The position numbers and the translations under genes are program-made. DNA of 64,000 nt from assembly GCF_016801865.2 (NCBI RefSeq), contig NC_068938.1, positions 198,999,077-199,063,076 of the forward strand, written 5' to 3'. This document shows positions 35,201 to 48,400 of the stretch, one piece after another. Position 1 is the stretch's first letter; every line of letters starts with the position of its first letter. Under the pieces are notes generated by a model. It was not told the DNA's origin and did not search any database. It was given only the letters and a program-made list of their open reading frames with translations. Origin of the DNA: Culex pipiens pallens (taxonomy: Eukaryota; Arthropoda; Insecta; Diptera; Culicidae).

Positions 35201-38200
35201 TTGTATTAGCTTATCAAGCGATCCAACGATTAAACACTTGTTATAATTTAAGCAATTTTGGTAAATCTACAGAATTTTGCTGTTTTTGAATAATTTTGAG
35301 TTGAAGTACTAGCTTGCCGCGATAACCTTTAAAATAAAACCGTTGGTTAAAATCTTTGTTTGTTTTTTTAATTTTTACGATTGTTAAAAAAACATTTTTT
35401 TATATATTTGCTGCTGATTATTTTTAAATCAGACCTGTGCAGTACTAGAACTAGTTAGATGGAATTTCACAATACTGGTAATTTTGATGATTTTTTTAAA
35501 AATTATTTGGTGTTGAAATAATGTTGGAAATTTTGGCAGTTTTTGAATAATTGTGAATTGAAGTACTAGCTTGCTTTCACTGCTTTATACGATAAAACTA
35601 TTGGTTTAAAATATTTTATTGATTTTCACGATTTTTGTTAAACAAACTTTTTTCCATATTTTTGTCGCCGATTTTTTGTAAATTTGATTATAAAGCAAAT
35701 CAAACCTGTGCAGTACTAGAACCAGTCTTCTTGTTTAAGATCTAGATTTACAAGCTTATTTGAAACTAAATTGACAAGGTACTAGTTCTGATTAAAGCAA
35801 TATTGGTAATTTTGATGATTTTTAAAAGTTTGTTGGTGTTGAAGTACTAGTTTTGGTTGACAATCTAGTACAAGAAATCTAATAGAAATATAGAAATATT
35901 ATTTATTGGATTTGGTTCCTGTTTCAAAACAGGTTTTTTAATCGTCTTCTTCGGACCGAAAACAAATCTTGTACTTCATTTTTTTTTGTTTGCTTTAAAA
36001 TAATCCATTAGTCTCTGCACTAGAACATGTTTTATGAATAAGTTGTTGTTTCGGTGCTAGATTGTGCGTCCATCTTATTCTGCACTTTTTAAATCTAGTA
36101 CTACACTTTTGTATTCAGTTTTTCTTAGTCATATTATGATTCTCTTAGAAACTAAACTAATTTGCTGAACCTTGCCACAATCACTTTCTACCAATTAATT
36201 AAAATTTCAAATCGAAGCTTTTTCAGCCCACATTTCTTTGAAGTAGCCTTGAAACAACTCAATCCTTTGATTTGTGCCTTATGAAAAAAGAAAGTTGCAA
36301 AATAAATTAAACCCTTTTCGTCTCAAACTTGGTTTCCTTTCTAAAAGCCAAAACTAAATAACTACACCGATGAAATTACAAACCACAAAAAAGCATACAC
36401 CGAAACTAAATATTTCAAAAAACGATTGCGCAAATTCATAAGTGTGTCATGCATAGCAGAACAAAGAAAACAAATAAAAAAAACACGAAAAGATTAGCTG
36501 AAGAATAAAAGATGTAAACAGAAACAAATGATTGCCTTGTGAAAGAAATAACTTGAAAAAATGACAAAAAATGACTAAATGAAAACAAACAAACTAAAAT
36601 TATGCGTACAGAAAACAAAACAAAAAACATATATATATTTAATAAATACAAATGTGAATGAAAGCAAAAACAGACGAATCATTGTGTGCAGGGGGTAATC
36701 AAAAGTTAGAGCCACACTCACAAAGAAGAAGAAGAAAAAAACCGACACAATTGTAAATAGTGTTCGAACCAGCAGCAGAATTCCGGAGGCCAATTTGTCG
36801 ATCCAAGTGGGCGGAGGAGCCCCGAGCCCAAACAATATTTCGAATCGAGCAATAACAGATTCCACCTCCTTTCATCAGTTTGACGAGAAACGAAAATTGC
36901 GTGAAAATTCAACTCGGGGTGGAATCAGGGACCAACACAATTGGCGAAACGATATCAGCAATGGAAAAAATTAGTTAGTTTGATTTGGAGCAGGCTCTCC
37001 ACGAAATACGTGCTCAATTTTTTTATTTGTTTTTGGTCACGTCATGCATTAAAAATGTTAGATGTGAAAGGAGTAAATTTACCTCTGTTTTATGTAATAT
37101 TACCTAGATTGATGTGTAAAGTTGCATAACTGTTTCTTAAACAGGATTTGATGTAAATTACATGTTTATTTAGACGCAATGTCAGAAAAATATGTGTAGC
37201 TTTACCTTAAATAATATGCAAATTTAAAAAGAAAAACATATTTTTCCTTTACATGGAACTGTCAAATAAAATGAAATGTGATTTATTTTCTGTGAATCAG
37301 TCATTTAAAAGTTTATATAATTTTATGTGTTGTTCATCTTTTAACATACAAATTCATGTAAAATTACATCAAAAAGAGGTAAATTTACACCTTCCATGTT
37401 TACATAGTTTTAACTGCGATACTAGATGATGGTGGCGTTTTAGTTGTTGTTGTTTGTTACTTTAGTGAATCGAGGCTCGCCTGCTTGGATCGATTGATTT
37501 TAGCAAAACGTCTCCGACAAAAAAAAGTGAAACAAAGTTGAACAAACAAAGTGTACTTGTTGTGGCCAGAAAAAGAGAAGTAAAACAAAACTAACAACAC
37601 GCAAATGTAAAGACGCAGTCAAGAAAGAGAGTAATAAAACTAGAATGTGGTAATAAACAAAAAACACGCTAAAGCGAGTAGTAATAAATTTAGGGTAATC
37701 TCTTGCAACAGCAAAATGGAAAAAAGGAAATCAACATAGACATATATATATTTTGGCAACGGGAGATAAATTTTACGAGCAGGAGAGCAAGTTTTAGAAA
37801 ACAGAAAAATACGAAAACTGAAACATTTAAAATAAACTAACATAATGGTTGTGTTAATTTCAAAAAGGAGTCAAAAAACAAAACCAATTTGAAGTAATCG
37901 CTTTTTAGAAAAGTATTGTCCCTTGATTTACGAAAGCAGTTTTCTCACGACGAACACTTTTGGTGCGAAAACCAGAGTTACTAGAGCAGCAAAAACAAAA
38001 CAGAGAGAGAGAGAGAGAAAACCAAAATCAACAAACGGGAGTGAGATTTTAGCGTTTATTTTCCGCAAAATGTCATCGGTTCAGTCAACGTTACGTTTCA
38101 AAACAGCGAATAGAACAAAAGCAGCGCAACATTTAACGAGAGAGAGAAAAAATCAAATAAAAACCATTAAAGAAAAAAACCCAAACTCAAAACCATCGCG

Positions 38201-41200
38201 AAAGGCACTCACCAATACACACACAACACTCTGATCTGTAATGGAAGAGTGGGTTAGAACTCAAACACTCAAACTCACACAAACACAAAACAAAAGTTGA
38301 AGTGTGTTGTGACGAAACTAAAAATACACACACACACGCACCTTCGTGGAAATAATGAGAAAATCAAGAGAAAACGAGAAATCACATCTATTTATAAATA
38401 TTTGTTTGTTAAGATTTTTTTCACACTGTAAATATGTTTATATGAATTGATTACGAAGTAATGATTAATTACGTCAAGGAAATATCACTACACTGAGCAA
38501 ACAAACTGAAAAGGTTTATTTAAAAAAAAAACAAAAAAATCAAATAAGTTGAAAGTGACAAACTGAGAAAGAGAAAGCGGAGCTAAACCGCACGGAAAAG
38601 AAAAAAAGAAAACAAAAAAAACCCAAACGACAACACTAATGATGACGACTCTATGCAATGAATTATCAAAACTGAATCGCGATAGCAACAAAGCAAAACA
38701 AACACTAAAGTGCGCTCGGCTGTGGAGCGTCACAGTAGGCGGTGCGCGGCGCGCACAATGAGGGCGTGGCGTGACAAGGTGGGTGTGGGCGGAGCCAGAG
38801 ATCCCACTCTTATTTTTGCAGCATTTACTCTTGCGTACTGAGTAGAGAGAAGAGAAAGCGAGACAGAGACGGAAAAGTGCTTTTGACGATTGTTCCTATC
38901 GAAGATCTGCGGTTTTCGGGGTTTTTCCCCCACGGTGATCATGCCCTTTGCAGCCCCGCCCCGATTCCCTTCCTAATGAAAGCAAGCAAACCGGTGCAAT
39001 ATCATGATGAGCTTTTGAGATTGCAATATGACGACGCGGTGGGAGGAGCTTCCGCGAAACAAAACTAAGTGTGCCAATGGAAGAACGAATTCCAAGCTGG
39101 AGAAGCAAAGCAAGCTCGCCTTCTTTGATGTTTTTTTGTTGTTTAACCTAAAAATCATTATTGTTTTTTGTTCTTTTTTTAATTTCCTCAATGTTTCCGT
39201 TCCTAGTGGAACTAAATTGTTCCAAAATTTAAGCTTCCCAATTGGCGATTGTTGAATTTGTTCGTTTCGTGTAGATAGCATAAGAGAAAAAAAAAATATC
39301 CAAAGGAGGGATCGGGCCGTAATGATGTAAATATCTTGTTTAAACGAAAATCTGTGCGGGGTGGGGCCACTGATCAACCAATGGAGCCGAAACTCGACCC
39401 AGAAATCCGCTAAAATTCGCGTAAAGTGTGTTTATGTACTTAGCCCGACGGGCGCCCAATTGAAATCGAAAAACACACACAAAAAATACTTTGAATCAGA
39501 GCAGCACTCTAGTTCTTTTTATGTCCAAATCATCTATTTTGCAGTTTTTAATCCCTTCAAGCTGGAAAAAAACATTCGAAACTCCTGTATCAAGAGAAAA
39601 GATCCATTAACAATTTAACGGTCAATTTGAATAAACAGAAACTCATAACGGCATCACATGCGTTTGACAGTTGCCTGAAATCGTAATCACACACACTACC
39701 ATACATTTAGTGTGGTGTGCGTCTTCACAACTAGATGGCTCTAGTGATGGATTTGTGAAAATTTAACCAATCTCAAACATTTTTGATTGAAAATTTTATT
39801 CAATACAAAAACGTAATTTTAAAAAACTTAAGATTTCACGAATGGTTAAATAATTTGAAACTGTGAGTATCAGTTTCAAAATACCGAAAATATTTTTTTG
39901 AAGATGTGAAAATTTACATAAAATTGAAAATCAGCCAATTGAAGAGCCACTTTTTAATCTTATTCGTTACTTTGAAATTGTGAGACGTATGTTTTAACTC
40001 AAATTTAAGAAAAATTTCTAAAGTAATTTCAAAATCGTTCAAATTCAAGGACTATTTTTAAATGTCAGTGTTGATCATGATATTCTGAAAATATTTTTTT
40101 ATGCTGAAGAGTTGATAAATTTTCATTTCAGCATAAAATCTGTAATTTTTGTTTTTTTTTTTAATTTTTTTTTAATTTTCTTGCAGCGTTATCTAAAAAT
40201 TCTGTAAATTCTTTTTTTTCCAAAATTATGCCAAAATTTCTCAAAATCTGATTTATTTTTTTAATTCTAGATTATTTTAAAGGCTTAAAGGATTTACTAT
40301 GTTTATATCACCTTTTAAAATTTCAGTCTAGAAGTGTAAAAATTGTTTTAAAAGAAGAAACAATTATTTCATTTTTTATAATATTCGAATAAAAAATCGC
40401 TCAAACTATACAATTTCAGCCATTTTGAAATATTAATCGTAATTTTGTTAGAAATAACACATTTTTTTTGTTCCGGGATCTTTTTCAAATTTAAGTCGGA
40501 CCAACAATAATTGACCAAATCAAAAATAGAAATTGGATTTTTTTATGTAACTTCGTTTGTTTTTAAATAGGAAATATTTTTTCAGAAAAAAAAAACTTGA
40601 AAATCAGTAAATAAAAAAGTGCACCTTTATGGATATTTCATATAAATCACAAAAGTACTTTTGGGGGAAAAAAAATAATGTAAAGTTTTCAGGATTTTTT
40701 TTAGAGATGTTTGTTCTTTCATTTTCAAAAATCCATATGGTTAAAAAAATATAAGCAAAAACACATAATTAAAAAAACGATTTCGATTAAATGATATTTT
40801 TAGAGTTTTCCAATTTTCTGTATAGTACTGATCATTGTTTACAACTTTAACGAAGACACTAATTCGATCAGAAAATCTCTTCTCTGGGATTTATAAAATC
40901 TGGCCTAAAATTACAAAATGATTCATTTGGACAGAAGAAAAGCATAAGCAAAGTGTCATTCAAATAAAAATCGACTTGCAAAAGCCTAGAGGATTGCTCA
41001 GCAGTTATATTTACTTAACTTCTGCGTCGCGTTACGAGATACTTATCTTGCTCCAGCTTTTTCGACGTCAGAAGAGTTTAACAAATTTACCGCAAAACAA
41101 CTGGAAAGATTTCAAAATCATTTTCCCTTTTTTGGCCACACCACCATTTGCTCTTTTTTCTAGCAAAGCAAAGAGCGAACGAAGCTCTCAAAATCAAAGA

Positions 41201-42658
41201 GTGCCGTGACTTGCCCACAGAGAAGCCTTATTTTAAATTTATAAAAAAAATCGCAAGTGGAAACTTTTGTGCAGCAAACCCCCCAAAAAATTGGAAGCCT
41301 GAACCAAATCCAACCGAACAGAAAAAAGAGAGAAAAATTTTAACTAATAGTCGACTGCTTTTCGTCAGGTTCCTATCAATTGAAGCGAAAAAAAAACCAC
41401 GTGTAAAAAGACTGATATAAACAAAAAACGTAGAAATAACTGAAAGAAAGCGTAAACACAAAACACACAAGTCACAATGACTAAAACTTACTACTAGCGA
41501 AGCGAAAAAAAACGAGAAAGAGAGAGAACGAGAGACAGTAACAAAAGAGAGAGAAAACTTGTTGGCAGCGCAAGCCACGCCCCCTCACAAACCTACGAAT
41601 CCAACGCCCCCCTTTCTGAAAATCGGATCGTTACTTCCTCATCGTTTTTCTACGAAGAAAAAAAGAACCTCCAAAAATCGCTCCGCCCCCCGCACTTTAG
41701 TACTGCATTTGACGTCAAGCGAAAAAAAAAAACAACAATCGAAGCCACGCCCCCTGGCCTGCGCAGCGCCACTACCACGTCAGCCGTGCGCCACGCCCCC
41801 CAATTCTGCCATTTGCTCGTGCTCGTGTCCCACCCTGAACCCAGGTGAGAGAGACAATTTTTAAAACCCGGAGGGGTGACCGTGTCCCAGTCACGCCCAA
41901 ACAGAAAAAAAACCCACACACAGAACTAACATCAAAGTGCTTCTCTTTCAAGAATTACCAATTTTATGAAGCGTACGAAAGAGATAGCAAGCGACTCAAA
42001 ATAAGACACGCAGAAAAAAAGAGGAGAAAAAATGCGCATTTTCTTCGCGGTAACCCTCTGGGAACCTTCCCGAACAAGCCCCCCCTTAAGAAATGTGTTT
42101 GGAAAGGAAATGAAACTAGACATGATGGGGGAGAGGGCACGAGTAAATGTTTGGATATTTAATGAAATACTTTAATTTAGTATAAAGTAATCGCAAGAAA
42201 TGAGCATAATTTAACGAAGAAAAATAAATAAAAAAAAAACACTAAGAAATAAACCCTACATATTATGAGACAGAGAAAGAATGAAGAGCATACAAGAAAA
42301 ATGAAACAAAAAAATGAAGATTAAAAAAGTAATTAAATAAGAGAATTGTGCATATTTTTGGTGTAATTGATATTATATAAATATTATATATACATATTAT
42401 ACATACATATTATGTAAAATTTGAAAAATAATAAAAAAAAACTTTTTGTTATATATCATGCAGCATAAAAAATATAAAATCACCGCTGTTTCACACTTTG
42501 GTAAAAAAATAATCCGAAACTTCTCCTTCTTACATCACTGCTGAGGCTTTTCCAAGTGCGTTGATTCATTCCTTATCAAATCGCGAACAACGATTGTTGA
42601 GAGAGTTTGCAAGTCGTGACGATCTTTACCAACATCTCGTGTATCAGTTGTATCAATC

Positions 42659-42696
42659 TAATAAACAGTGAGCCTTTTCCCGACGAATCGTTCAGT
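42659..42696 (+). promoter_or_regulatory. Possible core promoter of lipase 1
   Basis: TAATAAA at 42659-42665 stands about 30-35 bp before TTCAGT (42691-42696), an insect initiator (TCAGT) with A at 42694. The signal-peptide ATG follows 56 bp later. TATA match is poor; support is positional. Confidence 0.35.
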
Positions 42697-42749
42697 CTTC
42701 TAGCGTTCGTCAAATGAGCTGGGTGTTATTTGTGGTTGCATTTTAAACT

Positions 42750-45361
42750 ATGAAACATTTTATTTCTATATTAATTTGTATATTTGCTTTTGAAGAGTTA
42801 CTGGCAGGTGAGTTCATTTTTAAATTGTGCCCGAAATTGACTGATTTTGTATTAAGAAGTTACATACACTTAGAAAATCTGAAAAAGAAGATATTTTATG
42901 ATTAAACTGAGTAACAGACGATTTGCGAACAAAGCGAACTGTAAAACTTTCTGAGCGTTTGCCTCAACACTGAGCTGGTTTTCGGGGGCCACGATAAATC
43001 GAGTTTGGATGGACCTAATTTACCGAAAATTGGGGTGAAGACACTCAAGACGTATCCCGTGTGCATGACAAAGCTCTATTTAAAAAAAAAATGTTTAAAA
43101 AAAATAAATCGACCTTCGTCATGCACACGGGATACGTCTTGAGTGTCTTTACACTGATCTAAATGTCTTAAAATTTATTTTGTTAATAGTTAAAAATTGT
43201 TTTTTATGCACTGAAAACTGATATAAAAAATTGACGATTGTAACACCTTAAACAAAAAATTAAGGGCAACATTGCGTCTGTAGAAGCAAATTGGCAACCT
43301 TTTCATTTTAGATCAATTATCTAATAATTTGATCAATATGATCTAGAGTTTTGCCTTCCTCACGTTACTGAGGTAAGGCTATAAAATCACTCGAAAAATG
43401 AACTTCTCATTTAGACCTCCTAGACCCATCTTCATGTATACCTATCGACCCAGAATCAAATTCTGAGCAAATGTCTGTGTGTGTGGTGGGATGTTGATCA
43501 AAAAATTGTCACTCGATTATCTCGACATTGGCCTGTCCATTTTGGCGTCATTCGATCCGTCTTGAGGTCCCATAAGTCGCTATTAAAAATTATGCAGTTT
43601 AGTTAAGTACTTCAAAAGTTATGCTAAAAAAACGATTTTAGCAAAAGTCCAGAAGATTGTAAAAAGGGTTGGTTTTTGTAAGAAAACCCGTCATGCTATA
43701 CATTTTCAGAAAGGTATTTAAAAGACCTTTCCAACGCGTGCAAGACATTGAAGATCTGACCATTCTATCAAAAGTTATAAGCACTTAAGTGTAGTTTATA
43801 CGCTTTTTGGAGGCCGGATCTCAGATATGTTGATGAAAACGTTGTCCGGATCTCTCATGCGACCTATCGTTGCATAGGTATTCAAAAGAGCTTTCCAATG
43901 CGTCCAAAACATTGAAGATCTGACAACCCTATCAAAAGTTATAAGCACTTAAGTGTTATTTACGCACTTTTTGCATTTTGGGTAGCACCCTTTAAATGTG
44001 AGGAAGGCGCCAACCACCTAAGGGTGGATTAAGTAACGTTTTTTTATAGGTCCTACAAATTGTGGGATTCCTTATGTTTATAGGACATTTTAAATAATAC
44101 TCATTTTATTTATCTTTTTTTCACTATACTTAATATTGTATATTTTGATTTGAGTCAAACTTTGGTCAAAATAAGAAATTTTGAAAAAACCAATTCTTTT
44201 TTTTTGTCCCTTAACAAAGTGCTTTGAAAACATTTTGATTTCTACGACAAAGTAGATGACTTTTCAGAAAATAATACTAATTGTTTTGTTTAGCTTTCTA
44301 TCACAAAAACTTGATTTAGACAAACTTTAAAGATTTTTTAAATTCATTTATAAGTGTTTAAGAGGATCAAAAGTCAACTTTTGAACTATCGTCGCTTGTG
44401 TCCTGTGTTTTTTTCCAGCAGACATGTCACAAGGTAGCACACAATCAACGCTATATTACATAACGGACGTTTCTATTTCGCTTATGTTGTGTTATGTGTT
44501 AAAAAGTAAATTTAAATTAAAAAAAAAAAAACATTTTTTTATAAATACTTATTTTTGCATGTTTTTTTTTTGGCTATGTTTTTGCCTTCCTCACCTTACT
44601 GAGGAAAGGCTATAAAATCACTCGAAAAACGAAATTTTTAATTTGACCTTCTAGACCCACCTTCAGGTATACATATCGACTCAGAATCAAATTTTGAGCA
44701 AATGTCTGTGTGTGTGGCGGGATGTTGATCGAAAATGAATTTGCACTGGCTTATCTCGTCACTAACTGAACCGATTTGGACCGTTTCGGTCTCATTCGAT
44801 CCGTCTTAGGATCAAATAGGTCGCTATTGAAAATTATAAAGTTTAGTTAAGTACTTCAAAAGTTATGCTAAAAAACAATTTTAACAAAAGTCCGGAAGAT
44901 TGTAAAAAGGGTGGTTTTTGTAAGAAACCCCGTCATGATATACATTTTAGAAAGGTATTCGAAAGACCTTTTCAACAAGTTCAAAAGATTGAAGATCTGA
45001 CGACCCTATCAAAAGTTATGCGCACTTAAGTGTTATTTATGAACTTTTTAGAGGCCGGATCTCATATATTTCGATGAAAACCTTGTCCGGATATATCACG
45101 CGACTTGTCGTTGGATAGGTAATTTAAAGACCTTTCCAACGAGTTGAATAGATTGCAGATCTGACAACCCTATCAAAATTTATAAGCACATAAGTGCCCT
45201 GAATTATGAAGATCTGACTACCCAATCTGATGGTATGAATAATGAATCATGTTCATAAACCACTGAATAGTCCGCCCTTTTGTATCTATTTTGGATTGCA
45301 TTTGACCTCGTAGACCCACCTTCACGTATACCTATCGACTCAGAATCAAATTCTGAGCAAA

Positions 45362-45400
<39 letters not shown>

Positions 45401-48400
45401 GGATGTGGGTCTGTGCACCAAAAAATATGCACTCGATTATCTCATCACTGGCTTAACCGATTTGGACCGTTTTGGTCTCATTCGATTCGTCTTGGGGTCC
45501 CATAAGTCCCTATTGAAAATTATGAAGTTTAGTAAAGTACTTCAAAAGTTATGCTAAAAAAACGATTTTGGCGTATGTCCGGAAGATTGTAAAAAGGGTG
45601 GTTTTTGTAAGAAACCCTGTCATGTTATACATTTTCAGAAAGTTATTAAAAAGACCTTTCCAATGAGCCCAAAACATTGAAGATCTGATAACCCTATCAA
45701 AAGTTATTAGCACTTAAGTGTTATTTATACACTTTTTGGAGGCCGGATCTCAGATATTTCAATGAAAATGATGTCCGGGTCCATCATGCGACCCATCGTT
45801 AGTTAGATAATCGAAAGACCTTTCAAATGAGCCAAAAACATCAAGGATCTGACAATCCTATCAAAAGTTATTGGCACTTAAGTGTTATTTATACACTTTT
45901 TAGAGGTTTGATTTCAGATATTGTGATACAAATATTGTCTGAATCTTCCATGCGAACTATCGTTGGATAGGTTTTTTTTTATCAGACCTTGCCGATGAGC
46001 CAGAAATGTTGATGATCTGCGAACCATATCAAAAGAAATGAGTAATAAAGTTGATTTGTTAAACATGTTAAGGGGGAATGTTGCTATTTTTACTGAATGT
46101 ATTGACTTTATGAATATGAGGAAGGCACCAACCACCTAAAGGTGGATTAAGTAACGTTTTTTACTAACATTTCCTATATTTTAAGTAAAAATAAGTATGC
46201 AGTAATTTTTGTACTTTCCAACACTATGCCTTTACGCATTTTTTTACAATTTGAATGATAAGGCTGGTACAAATTTTATTTAAAGTGTTTGTCTTCGCCC
46301 ATATACCCATAAAGCATATCTTGAATCTATATCTTGAAAACGGTGCACCACAGAGTAATCCAGAGGGAGCACTGGCATTTGATTTATGGTTGCGTTACGC
46401 GGTACATCGTGGTACATCCCCCCTTCAGTAAAACTTTCGGTTGTCGTAACGCACGAGGCAAACTGACATTTGAGCGTTACTTTTTTCAAGCGTTCAGATC
46501 TAAGAGCTCTTAGGTTCTGATGACTTTTCTATAAGCTGTCAATTTTTTTCACAATTCCAAAATCAACAATTCGAATTTTCTAATGGCTCTAAAATGAATC
46601 AAAAAGAATGCATGCGGAAATTTCAGGGCGTTGGCTGTGTTTTAAGAAGATTTCTGGAGCTGTTGCGGTTCTCCAGTGCGTTAAAGTCGGAACATACAGT
46701 TTACCGTTGTGACCGAACTCTTTGTCGTGGACAAAAAGGGGCAGATTGTCGAATTTACCTATTTAATATTTCTAATTAATTTCTTTGGGGAGTAACGGAC
46801 CATATAAGAAATATAGGTGTCGATGGAAGCTTTTTGCTTTTAATATACTTTAGTTTATAATCCTCATACTGGGCTGAATTGAAGCATTGACCCAGTGCCT
46901 GCCGATTCCACCGTTGGCGTTCATGGCCACCAGGTTGAAGTACGAATAGACCCTGTGCTGTCAGGATGGAAGCAACATCCAACAGTCTTAGCCGTCTTAG
47001 CACAATTTTAGTCGACTATTTTGGTTCGGTTGAGCTGGTCCAACGGGGATGTTGATTAATTGTAAACTTCAGCGTAATGAGGAGGATTAAATGACCCCTT
47101 GGGCGTACGGCTCTGATTAAAAGGTTCATCACGAAGATCCCAAAAACTTCACTTGAGGTGGTCGTCTTCTAACAGTTGCTAGAAGTTTAAAGCTCCCCAA
47201 GTTCTTTTAAATGTTCTAAAGAAACATTGACATTTTTAAACTCCACGTCATTCCATGCTCAGCACTTGTCAAAACAAACAAATCGAAAAAAACTGAGTTT
47301 ACTATGATGAAAATATTCATCAGGAAACGCATAACGCAGCTACGATACCAAAGGGTAAGCTCGTAACGCAGCCACAAAATTCGATGACTTTTGTTCGGAC
47401 TGCGTCCTCTGGATTACTCTGTGGGTGCACTGTATCGAAAAATCTGAAAAGCACTTTTTGATTTCAAATTTAGTTTTACAATAAAACTGCTATCACAAAT
47501 TTCTATTTTCTCAGAAAAACACCATTTATTCCAAAAAACATTATTCACATTTAAAAAAAACATGACTCGGCTGCAACTATTTTGTCCATACTTCTCTATG
47601 GCTCAAAAGTTGAGGTTTTCTGTCCCATAAAACATTTCAAAACAAAAAAAAAACGTAAATAGAAGAAACAGGGATTTTGGTCTTGATTTTTTGTGAAAAA
47701 AGTGAATCAAAAAAACCGGCCTAATTTTTTTCGTCTACCTTTTTTTCTGAATAGTCTTTATCAATATCTACAACTTTGTTGAAGACATCAAATCGATCCT
47801 TTAAAAGTTAAAGATTTTAAAATTTTTACATACCATTTTTGTATGGACAGCTGCCAAAATTGTATGGAGCCTTGAAGCCTCGTATGGGTGAACTAATGAC
47901 ATAAAATGGCTTTTTTGGTCATGGGGAAGGACCTCACAAAGTTTGAACTAAATCAAACAATATAATAAAAACCATTTCCGTTTTTTTGGTGGAAAATTTC
48001 TCAGATAGAGCTTCCTAAAGATCTTATTCAGCGAAAAATTGCAAAGGTGCTTCTACAAAGGTTTACAATCGGATGTTCGATATTGTTTAACAAAACTTTT
48101 TCTCGAAAAATCATAAATAACTCCGGCATATCATTTTTCATAATCATGTACCACGGTATGTTTTTTAGAACAAACTAATGATAAAAAACTCGGTATGTCT
48201 GATATTTGCCACCATGAAAGAAGGCTTCTCTCCCGACATTTTGCAGGGTCCGGCGAAATATTTCGTCGGGGGGTCTATAGCAACTTGTTTTTTGAAGATT
48301 ATTTTTCGATTTTATGAGATATTTGTCAAAAAAGGTCACAGAAAATCGGTACATTCATATTGAAATCACTCAAACTTTTTATGAATATGCCTTAGGGACT

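Larger units (their letters stand above)
18695..36101. repeat. Cluster of 31 CTAGTAC/GTACTAG motifs
   Basis: Exact heptamers start at 18695, 19554, 19629, 20136, 20835, 22309, 22625, 22871, 22924, 23346, 23392, 23490, 23859, 25376, 28932, 29106, 32839, 32874, 33262, 33478, 33832, 34871, 35010, 35306, 35442, 35563, 35713, 35779, 35844, 35865 and 36095. Most extend to AATCTAGTACT or its complement AGTACTAGA, and five or more to GTACTAGAATG. Both orientations occur (12 and 19). Flanks are otherwise unrelated, so this is not a copied repeat. None was found outside this interval. Confidence 0.75.
23645..42480 (+). other. Gene-free 18.8-kb stretch; possible giant ELL 3'UTR
   Basis: No coding gene is recognised. 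At 23645-24990, 28800-30010, 32580-34900, 36170-38950 and 41100-42450 the + strand is rich in A and AAC/CAAA words and poor in T runs, unlike the symmetric AT-rich blocks at 25000-28050, 30030-32500 and 39660-40950. Such asymmetry is typical of transcribed UTR sequence in the ELL direction. Several AATAAA-like sites occur; the last A-rich block ends with TA repeats at about 42370-42480. A separate lncRNA, or merely biased spacer, are alternatives. Confidence 0.45.

Noticed and set aside
36436..36912. Overlapping minus-strand frames rich in Phe and Val
   Set aside because: They arise from A-rich + strand DNA and have no motif, start context or splice support.
45369..45557. Frame beginning with a Cys-Val run
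   Set aside because: It is the translation of the GT microsatellite and adjoining repeat.
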